From Klebsiella pneumoniae (GTDB lineage Bacteria; Pseudomonadota; Gammaproteobacteria; Pseudomonadales; Pseudohongiellaceae): 38,202 nt of DNA. Positions 32,702 to 38,202 of this stretch are shown here, piece after piece (position 1 is the first letter of the stretch; each line of letters opens with the position of its first letter). The DNA lies in contig CAMDML010000026.1 of NCBI GenBank assembly GCA_945902215.1, positions 1 to 38,202 of the forward strand, written 5' to 3'. Both the position numbers and the translations under genes were made by a program. The notes beneath the pieces are model-generated. The model worked only from the letters and a program-made list of their open reading frames with translations. It had not been told where the DNA came from and searched no databases.

Positions 32702-33811
32702 TTATTCAAGATCAAAATTGCCTGTACTCTTTCCCTGATAAGTCGTTGTTGTCAGCCATTGATAAGTGGCTTCGAACAACTGAGCGGCGTCGCGTTCCCA
32801 CATGGCATTATGCGAGGAGCAGTGCATCTCGAGGTAGACCTTCTGCGCTGCGCCGAGGTCGGCATAGAATTCGCGTACCCGCTCTGGGTTTACCTGGCCA
32901 TCGTGGGTGCCGACCACCATCATGATGGGTGTCTGGGTATTCGCGACCACCTCCGTCGTCCAGCCGAAGGTCGGTACGCGCGGTGCGCGGCGCACACCAC
33001 TGCCCCAGGTGGAGCCCACGGGATCGGTGGCGAGCATATCGGCCCAGATCACGTCAGCTACTGCAGGGTCATATTGATTCTCGCAACCCACTTGCCGGTC
33101 CCAGTTGGCTGAAAAATCTGCATGGGACTGCTTGGTCATCACATCGCCCGCAATGGGAGCCTCTGCTGCGGTGGCGAAAGCCACCCGGTTGTAGGCAGGA
33201 GCCAGCACCGCGACGTTGCCAATATTTTCCGGATGCAATGCGGCATAACCGGCCGAACGCGGCCCACCCTGCGACCAACCTACAAGATGCACGGTATCGA
33301 CGCCGCGCAATTGCTTGAGGTAGCTCACGACGGCGTCGATGTCGTTCCAATCGGATGCCATCGTTGTCGCTGCGTCGGGATAGGTCGGGGGGCAGGTCGA
33401 CCCGAATTCCTGCATTTGCTGTTCGGCAGACAAGTTGCACCGGTCATTCATCACAGTCGGCCGCGTCGATGGGCCGTAACCGGTCATGTCCATGGAGAAA
33501 GTATCAAAGCCGCGCTCCGCCAGATAAGCCATCCAGCTGTAGCCGGCCACCGGCACATCGAAGGCCACTTCAGCGGGCGTGCCGGCGCCGTGGATGAACA
33601 ATACAACCTTGCCATCCAGATCCGCAGACGCTGCCACATCCGCCGCTGCGCGTTCGCGTACATACAACAGCGCAGTCTGGCCCTGCATGGAAGGCACAGT
33701 GGAAACAACGGGGACATAGTGGTCGGTACGCAGCGGGCCCTGGGCAGAGGCAGCACTGGCACATAACAGACCGCTGCACACCCCAAATACCAGCGAGAAT
33801 CTTGTTGTCAT
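32702..33811 (-). CDS. Exported alpha/beta hydrolase
   Basis: A 369-residue protein with a Sec signal (RFSLVFGVCSGLLCASAASA). The fold motifs are GKVVLFIHGAGTPAEVAFDV (strand and oxyanion), HLVGWSQGGPRSAGYAALH with the nucleophile Ser in GWSQGG, MVVGTHDGQVNPERVREFY with the acid Asp, and EMHCSSHNAMWE with the likely catalytic His. Cys residues CNL, CPP, CEN and CSS may form disulfides in the periplasm. ATG 33811 with AGGGAT ahead is preferred over the longer frame to 33865. Substrate unknown; esters or lactones are possible. It is separated from the sugar dehydrogenase homologue by 102 bases and is divergent from the molybdoenzyme. Fold and export are clear. Confidence 0.85.
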   Translation of the reverse strand: MTTRFSLVFGVCSGLLCASAASAQGPLRTDHYVPVVSTVPSMQGQTALLYVRERAAADVAASADLDGKVVLFIHGAGTPAEVAFDVPVAGYSWMAYLAERGFDTFSMDMTGYGPSTRPTVMNDRCNLSAEQQMQEFGSTCPPTYPDAATTMASDWNDIDAVVSYLKQLRGVDTVHLVGWSQGGPRSAGYAALHPENIGNVAVLAPAYNRVAFATAAEAPIAGDVMTKQSHADFSANWDRQVGCENQYDPAVADVIWADMLATDPVGSTWGSGVRRAPRVPTFGWTTEVVANTQTPIMMVVGTHDGQVNPERVREFYADLGAAQKVYLEMHCSSHNAMWERDAAQLFEATYQWLTTTTYQGKSTGNFDLE

Positions 33812-33880
33812 AGTTTTATCCCTATAGGCCTTCCCCGAAGTGACCAAGCCTATCCACCCCTGCAACCCTGTTCAAGTGGT

Positions 33881-33909
33881 TTGACTCGCCAGCGCCACGG
33901 GCGAATAAT
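33881..33909 (+). promoter_or_regulatory. Good sigma-70 promoter for the molybdoenzyme gene
   Basis: TTGACT (33881-33886) and AATAAT (33904-33909) with exactly 17 bp between them, five of six matches each. Transcription should start at about 33916, giving a 50-base untranslated leader before ATG 33967, which has AAGGGG eight bases ahead. Confidence 0.6.
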
Positions 33910-33966
33910 CCTGCCTGTCTCGTCCTTCCACTTATAACAACAAACACCAACAAAGGGGTAAGTACC

Positions 33967-35127
33967 ATGTCCGAACACGATAAATCACGCCGCGAAGCCT
34001 TGAAAACCGGCCTGTCCCTGAGCGCTCTGGCCGCCACGGCCGGCTTGCCCTTCTGGTCGAAACTGGCGCTCGGCGCCAACGAGGAATTGGTGCCCTTCAC
34101 CGACATGGCAGAATTCATTGCGCCGCCTGTTGCGCCGGGCGCGGTCCACTTCCTCGACACTCGCACCATCAACAGCTTTTACACACCCAACGCAGATTTT
34201 TACATCGTCCAACACTACAACCAGCCGGAACTGGCCGAGGCCGACTACAAGCTCCGTGTTACCGGCATGGTCGACCGCCCGCTGGAACTGTCGCTGGCCG
34301 ACATCAAGGCCCGGCCAAAAATGGAAATCGATGCCGGCTTCGAATGCGGTGGCAACCGCGAAACCCTGTTCCAGGGCTTGATCGGCAATGCGCGTTGGGG
34401 TGGTACCAGTCTGGGCGCCTTGTTGCGCGATGCCGGTGTGCAGACTGGCGGCATCGAAGTGGTGTTCTATGGCAACGACAAAGGCATGGAAACAGTGCGC
34501 GACCTAAGCATCGAGCAAGCTTTTGGCCGCAGCCTGCATATCAGCGATGCCATGCTCGACGACGTCATGCTGGCCTATGAAATGAACGGTGAAGCGCTGC
34601 CGCTGTATCACGGCGCACCGCTGCGCGTGCTGGTGCCGGGCTGGTACGGCGTTGCCAACGTCAAATGGCTCAACCAAATCCATGTGCAGGACACCCGCTA
34701 CATGGGCCGCTTCATGGCGCGCGATTACGTCACCTTGCAGAAGCGCATTGTCGGCGGAGAAGAACGCTGGGAAGAACGGTCGGTGACACGCATCAATCTG
34801 AAATCCTCAATCGTGCGTGTGACCAAAACCGGGAACACCCATAACGTCATGGGCTTTGTGCTGAACGACGGCACACCGCTGCGCGCCGTGGAAGTGAGCA
34901 TCGATGGTGGTGACTGGCAAGCTGCTACGCTCGATCCCGCCTCCAGCAAATATTCCTGGAAGCTTTTCAACCTGGCCTGGGACAATGCCACACCCGGCGA
35001 ACACACTCTGGTATCACGCGTAATCGATGCAAACGGCCAAGTACAAGCCACACTGGCTGAAATGCCGGAGAAGCCCACGCGCTGGGAAAACTATGCGCAG
35101 TTCCCGCGCAAGGTGCTTATTTCCTGA
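33967..35127 (+). CDS. Tat-exported sulfite-oxidase-family molybdopterin protein
   Basis: A 386-residue periplasmic molybdoenzyme. The N-terminus has a twin-arginine signal (KSRREALKTG followed by a weakly hydrophobic stretch to LALGA). The molybdopterin domain carries the metal-binding Cys in IDAGFECGGNRETLFQGL (about residue 125), RWGGTSLGALLRDAG, and PLYHGAPLRVLVPGWYGVAN. A C-terminal dimerisation domain follows (AVEVSIDGGDWQAATL, YSWKLFNLAWDNATPGEHTL). There is no heme domain, and no cytochrome partner lies next to it. The family includes SorA- and SoxC-like sulfite dehydrogenases and plant-type sulfite oxidases; which reaction is catalysed cannot be told. Start ATG 33967 is supported by AAGGGG and a good promoter. 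Family assignment is secure. Confidence 0.9.
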   Translation: MSEHDKSRREALKTGLSLSALAATAGLPFWSKLALGANEELVPFTDMAEFIAPPVAPGAVHFLDTRTINSFYTPNADFYIVQHYNQPELAEADYKLRVTGMVDRPLELSLADIKARPKMEIDAGFECGGNRETLFQGLIGNARWGGTSLGALLRDAGVQTGGIEVVFYGNDKGMETVRDLSIEQAFGRSLHISDAMLDDVMLAYEMNGEALPLYHGAPLRVLVPGWYGVANVKWLNQIHVQDTRYMGRFMARDYVTLQKRIVGGEERWEERSVTRINLKSSIVRVTKTGNTHNVMGFVLNDGTPLRAVEVSIDGGDWQAATLDPASSKYSWKLFNLAWDNATPGEHTLVSRVIDANGQVQATLAEMPEKPTRWENYAQFPRKVLIS

Positions 35128-35139
35128 GCCTTGCAGTTG

Positions 35140-35167
35140 GGCGTCGCAGGCATTGGACTGCGACGCC
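35140..35167 (+). terminator. Strong hairpin after the molybdoenzyme gene
   Basis: GGCGTCGCAG and CTGCGACGCC form a perfect 10-bp stem with an 8-base loop, 13 bases after the stop. No T-run follows, so it may act as a 3' stabiliser or a U-poor terminator rather than a classic one. Confidence 0.45.
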
Positions 35168-35235
35168 AGCCCCTGCACAGACAATCCTCGACAGATCTTA
35201 ACCCGCGCTTTATCTGGCCAACCTTGGCCGCTCCC

Positions 35236-35241
35236 TATAAT
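35236..35241 (+). promoter_or_regulatory. Likely -10 box of arsC-acr3
   Basis: A perfect TATAAT lies 82 bases ahead of the arsC ATG. The hexamers 16-18 bp upstream are poor matches to the -35 consensus, so an activator or an extended contact may be needed. I see no clear ArsR-type inverted repeat. Confidence 0.4.
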
Positions 35242-35322
35242 CGCTATCCAAGTGCCTTCTAAGCCATGTGGCGCCTGCACCCTCCTACTTCCTGCGTACA
35301 CTTACGCAAACGAGAATCTGCC

Positions 35323-35871
35323 ATGAGAACAGCGGCCAATGCATCCCTCACCGCCTTTCAGCCTAAACTTCCCGTGAAGCTGCTCTTCATTTGCACCCAT
35401 AATCGCTGCCGCAGCATCCTTGCCGAAGCCATTGCTACTGAAGTCGGGGGCAATTTTTTGCAAGCCGCCAGCGCCGGCAACGAACCCTCCGGCGAAATTC
35501 ATCCGCTGACCTTGCGCAGTCTGAAGCGCCACAGCATTCCGGCGAATAATTTACGCAGCAAGTCAGTGACAGAACTGGAAGCATTTTCCCCAGACTTCGT
35601 CATTACCGTTTGTGACAAAGCCACCGCCGAACCCTGCCCCTTGTGGCCTGGCAAAACCCGCCCCCTTCACTGGGGTTTATCCGATCCCAGCGCTTTGGCA
35701 ACAGATGAAGCCGGTAGTGAACAAGCCTTCGACCAAACCATCGCCACGCTGACCACCCGTTTGAAGTGGCTGCGCGCCGGGGTCGAGCAGGGTCTCGACC
35801 TGCAGGGACTGGTCATGCTGATCAGCGCCCTCGCCGACACCAAACCCCAGCCGTTAAGCGCTCAGAATTAA
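35323..35871 (+). CDS. arsC: Arsenate reductase, low-molecular-weight phosphatase type
   Basis: Reduces arsenate to arsenite in the cytoplasm with thioredoxin as donor. The P-loop [13 protein letters not shown] (about residues 24-36) holds the nucleophilic Cys and Arg; the redox pair is in [16 protein letters not shown] (about 91-106), and [11 protein letters not shown] is the family's late motif with the general acid Asp. The Cys pair separates it from plain tyrosine phosphatases. The 182-residue length includes an N-terminal extension of about 15 residues. The longer frame from 35266 is rejected in favour of ATG 35323. Its TAA shares a base with the ATG of acr3 (TAATG), so the two are coupled. 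Assignment is secure. Confidence 0.9.
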   Translation: MRTAANASLTAFQPKLPVKLLFICTHNRCRSILAEAIATEVGGNFLQAASAGNEPSGEIHPLTLRSLKRHSIPANNLRSKSVTELEAFSPDFVITVCDKATAEPCPLWPGKTRPLHWGLSDPSALATDEAGSEQAFDQTIATLTTRLKWLRAGVEQGLDLQGLVMLISALADTKPQPLSAQN

Positions 35872-36887
35872 TGGGGCTGTTCGAACGTTTCCTGACGCTC
35901 TGGGTAGCGCTGGCAATTCTTGCCGGTATGGTACTGGGCAGTTTCTTCCCTTCCGCTTTTGCTGCTACCGCCGCGCTCGAAGTAGCTCACGTCAACCTTC
36001 CCGTGGCTGTGCTGATCTGGGTAATGATCTACCCGATGATGGTACAGGTAGATTTCTCTGCCCTAGGCAAGGTGCGCGCCAAGCCCCAGGGCCTACTGTT
36101 GACCTGCGTCGTTAACTGGCTGATCAAACCCTTCACCATGGCCCTGTTTGGCTGGGTGTTTTTCCGCTGGGTATTCGCGCCATTTGTCAGTGCTGATACC
36201 GCCAGCGAGTATATTGCCGGACTGATTCTGCTCGGCGCGGCACCGTGCACGGCAATGGTGTTCGTCTGGAGTCAGCTGATGAAAGGCGACCCCAACTACA
36301 CGCTGGTGCAGGTCGCCGTGAACGATGTGATCATGATCTTTGCCTTCGCGCCGATCACCGCTTTTTTACTGGGGGTGAGCGATATTGCGGTGCCGTGGGG
36401 AACGCTGCTGCTGTCTGTCGCACTCTACGTTGTGCTGCCGTTGCTGGCTGGTGTAGCGACACGCAAGCTGCTCGATGCGGAGCATCAGCAGAAACGACTG
36501 GGCACGTTGCTTCAGGTTTTGAAACCGTGGTCGATTGCCGGACTGCTCGGCACGGTCGTCCTGTTGTTCGGCTTTCAGGCGCCGGTGATTTTGCAGGAGC
36601 CGCTGGCAATCGTACTGATTGCCGTGCCAATCCTGTTGCAGTGTTATCTGGTCTTCGGCATTACTTGGGTTGGCGCAAGCCTGCTGCGTCTGCCGAAAGC
36701 GATCGCGGGGCCAGCCTGCCTGATTGGTGCATCCAACTTTTTTGAACTGGCGGTGGCGGTGGCGATAGCGCTGTTCGGCCTCAATTCAGGCGCGGCGCTG
36801 GCAACTGTTGTGGGTGTGCTGGTGGAAGTGCCAGTGATGTTATCGCTGGTGTGGGTGGTCAACCGCAGCCGGCTGTTTGCCAACTAA
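35871..36887 (+). CDS. Arsenite efflux transporter, ACR3 family
   Basis: A 338-residue inner-membrane protein with about ten hydrophobic segments that exports arsenite by the membrane potential. Family signatures are [20 protein letters not shown] near residue 45, [20 protein letters not shown], and [20 protein letters not shown] with the essential Cys near residue 125. The C-terminal repeat has [20 protein letters not shown]. The start is set by the TAATG overlap with arsC; the longer frame inside arsC is not real. It converges on fabV with eight bases between stops. Often called arsB or acr3; I leave the symbol blank because naming differs. Assignment is secure. Confidence 0.93.
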   Translation: MGLFERFLTLWVALAILAGMVLGSFFPSAFAATAALEVAHVNLPVAVLIWVMIYPMMVQVDFSALGKVRAKPQGLLLTCVVNWLIKPFTMALFGWVFFRWVFAPFVSADTASEYIAGLILLGAAPCTAMVFVWSQLMKGDPNYTLVQVAVNDVIMIFAFAPITAFLLGVSDIAVPWGTLLLSVALYVVLPLLAGVATRKLLDAEHQQKRLGTLLQVLKPWSIAGLLGTVVLLFGFQAPVILQEPLAIVLIAVPILLQCYLVFGITWVGASLLRLPKAIAGPACLIGASNFFELAVAVAIALFGLNSGAALATVVGVLVEVPVMLSLVWVVNRSRLFAN

Positions 36888-36895
36888 ACCGCCGA

Positions 36896-38095
36896 CTAAA
36901 CGATACTGCGGATCGGCACCACCGGATTTACATCCGCCTCGTAATCGACACCGGGCACGTTGAAGCCGAACAGTTGCAGGAACCCGGTTTTGTAGCCGAC
37001 GAAATCGGATAATTCATTGACGGTTTCTGTTGTTACCTGCTGCCACAGCCCCGCCACTTCATTCTGCACTGCGGGATCCAGCTCCTTGTAATCCGCGCGC
37101 CAGCGGCCTTCGTTGTCGATGCGCGAATTGTTGCCATTGAGAGGGCCGTACAAACTTTCACGGAACAACAGATCAATCTGTTCGATGCAACCTTCGTGCG
37201 TGCCATGCGTCTTCATGACCTTGAAGAGCAGCGCAAGGTACAACGGCATTACCGGAATCGCGGAACTGGCCTGGGTGACAACGGCTTTCAATACAGAAAC
37301 GCGAGCCTGCCCTCCGTGCGGCTGCAACTGGGCGCGGATCACACCGGCTGTCTGATCGAGATCTTTTTTGGCGGCGCCGATGGTGCCGTTCCAGTAGATA
37401 TCCCAGGTGAGTTTGGCGCCGATGTAGGTGTAGGCCGTAGTGACCGCACCGGGGGCCAGTACGCCGGCCTTGCTGAGTGCTTCGATCCACATCTGCCAGT
37501 CTTCGCCGCCCATCACGGCAACCGTGTTGGCGATTTCTTCTTCGGTGGCGGCAGCAACGCTCATCTCCTGAATCACTTCCTTGTCGGTGTTGATACCGCG
37601 CATCGTGATGTCCTGGCCGATCGGTTTGAGCGTGGAGCTGTGCACGACACCGGTTACCGGATGCTGCCGTTTCGGCGAAGCGAGACTGTAGATCACAAGA
37701 TCGACCTGGCCGAGATCGGCTTTGATGGTAGCGATGGCCTTCTGTTTGATTGCATCAGAGAACGCATCACCGTTTATGCTTTTTACGTAGAGCCCTGCTG
37801 CTTCCGCCTCCTGATGAAAGGCAGCGGAGTTGTACCAGCCCGCAGAGGCCGGTTTGTCTTCCACCCCTTCTTTCTCAAAAAACACACCCAGAGTGGCCGC
37901 GCCAGCACCGAAAGCGGCGACGATACGTGAAGACAGGCCGTAGCCCGTTGAGGCACCAATGATAAGCACTTTTTTCGGGCCGCTGAGCGCACCCTGCTTT
38001 TTCACATGGTTGATCTGGTTACGCACGTTCGCTGCGCAGCCAACCGGATGGGTGGTGACACACATGAAGCCGCGTACACGGGGTTTGATGATCAT
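36896..38095 (-). CDS. fabV: Trans-2-enoyl-ACP/CoA reductase, FabV type
   Basis: An NADH-dependent enoyl reductase completing each cycle of fatty acid elongation; FabV enzymes are naturally tolerant of triclosan. The N-terminus [20 protein letters not shown] and the cofactor site [20 protein letters not shown] are typical. The catalytic Tyr-x8-Lys is [10 protein letters not shown] (about residues 235-244). [16 protein letters not shown] precedes it, and the C-terminal [20 protein letters not shown] is typical. Length 399 residues is normal. The frame is open to 38158, but ATG 38095 gives the family start; GGAAAA lies just upstream. Whether it is the only enoyl reductase of the cell cannot be seen here. 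Assignment is secure. Confidence 0.96.
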   Translation of the reverse strand: MIIKPRVRGFMCVTTHPVGCAANVRNQINHVKKQGALSGPKKVLIIGASTGYGLSSRIVAAFGAGAATLGVFFEKEGVEDKPASAGWYNSAAFHQEAEAAGLYVKSINGDAFSDAIKQKAIATIKADLGQVDLVIYSLASPKRQHPVTGVVHSSTLKPIGQDITMRGINTDKEVIQEMSVAAATEEEIANTVAVMGGEDWQMWIEALSKAGVLAPGAVTTAYTYIGAKLTWDIYWNGTIGAAKKDLDQTAGVIRAQLQPHGGQARVSVLKAVVTQASSAIPVMPLYLALLFKVMKTHGTHEGCIEQIDLLFRESLYGPLNGNNSRIDNEGRWRADYKELDPAVQNEVAGLWQQVTTETVNELSDFVGYKTGFLQLFGFNVPGVDYEADVNPVVPIRSIV

Positions 38096-38141
38096 TGGTT
38101 TTCCATTTTTTCGATTCAGTTCGGTTCGATGTACAGGTGCA

Positions 38142-38150
38142 ATTCTAGCA
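38142..38150 (-). promoter_or_regulatory. Possible extended -10 promoter of fabV
   Basis: On the minus strand TGC-TAGAAT (TGn plus a five-of-six -10 hexamer) lies 47-55 bases ahead of the fabV ATG, with no clear -35. An inverted repeat for a FabT- or FabR-like regulator was not seen. Confidence 0.35.
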
Positions 38151-38202
38151 TGGGGCACAAAGGGCCCTACTCTTGCCCGCCGGCTGCAGCTATCAAGAGC
38201 TG

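Noticed and set aside
1-38202. tRNA or rRNA genes, CRISPR arrays, IS elements, prophage or attachment sites
   Set aside because: None was recognised by eye on either strand; no repeated-spacer pattern, transposase or integrase motif was seen.

Overview
The window looks like chromosomal DNA of a Gram-negative bacterium, most likely a gammaproteobacterium. The evidence is a moderately GC-rich sequence, Tat and lipoprotein signals, and a gene repertoire (FklB, FabV, RhtB/LysE, ArsC-Acr3, proteobacterial GlgABCPX) typical of that class. The DUF6152 gene and its companion family resemble what is seen in poorly studied, often marine gammaproteobacteria, but I cannot name a genus. I found no rRNA, tRNA, CRISPR array, insertion sequence or phage gene. 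Gene density is high and many genes overlap by 1-4 bases.

Layout. (1) 1-3458: the end of an unrecognised gene is translationally coupled to a proteasome-type (Ntn) peptidase. Facing it is a two-gene operon for a circularly permuted ATP-grasp enzyme and an alpha-E protein. These families belong to a predicted peptide-synthesis or tagging system whose product is unknown. (2) 3670-6083: zwf (glucose-6-phosphate dehydrogenase) is followed at once by a DUF6929 protein, in the place where a 6-phosphogluconolactonase gene often lies. (3) 6086-18020: a complete glycogen operon on the minus strand, malQ-glgB-glgX-glgP-glgC-glgA, tightly coupled. With zwf it links glycogen storage and breakdown to oxidative glucose-6-phosphate use. 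(4) 18225-20694: a minus-strand operon of four exported proteins (a small secreted protein, a lipoprotein, a DUF6152 protein and a secreted paralogue of the lipoprotein), function unknown. (5) 20695-22150: a broken YciI-like gene, a LysE/RhtB exporter, and a leader region with a 19-residue Phe/Tyr/Ile-rich peptide ORF and a textbook intrinsic terminator. (6) 22151-26401: an isoleucyl-tRNA synthetase of the eukaryote-like (IleRS2) type followed by DAHP synthase, both downstream of that attenuator. (7) 26398-30661: an Old Yellow Enzyme, an FKBP isomerase, an EamA permease, and a single ORF joining a PurN-like formyltransferase to a histone-deacetylase-family domain. (8) 30676-33811: a minus-strand group with an exported alpha/beta hydrolase, a PQQ-type sugar dehydrogenase homologue lacking the expected catalytic His, and a VanX/DdpX-type D-Ala-D-Ala dipeptidase. 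(9) 33967-38095: a Tat-exported sulfite-oxidase-family protein, an arsenate reductase plus Acr3 arsenite exporter pair without arsR, and FabV enoyl-ACP reductase.

The most interesting points are the leader/terminator ahead of ileS-aroF, whose peptide carries aromatic as well as Ile codons; the formyltransferase-deacetylase fusion; the exported DUF6152 operon with two paralogues; and the ATP-grasp/alpha-E/proteasome-like neighbourhood. All functions are read from sequence motifs by eye; no database search was run.
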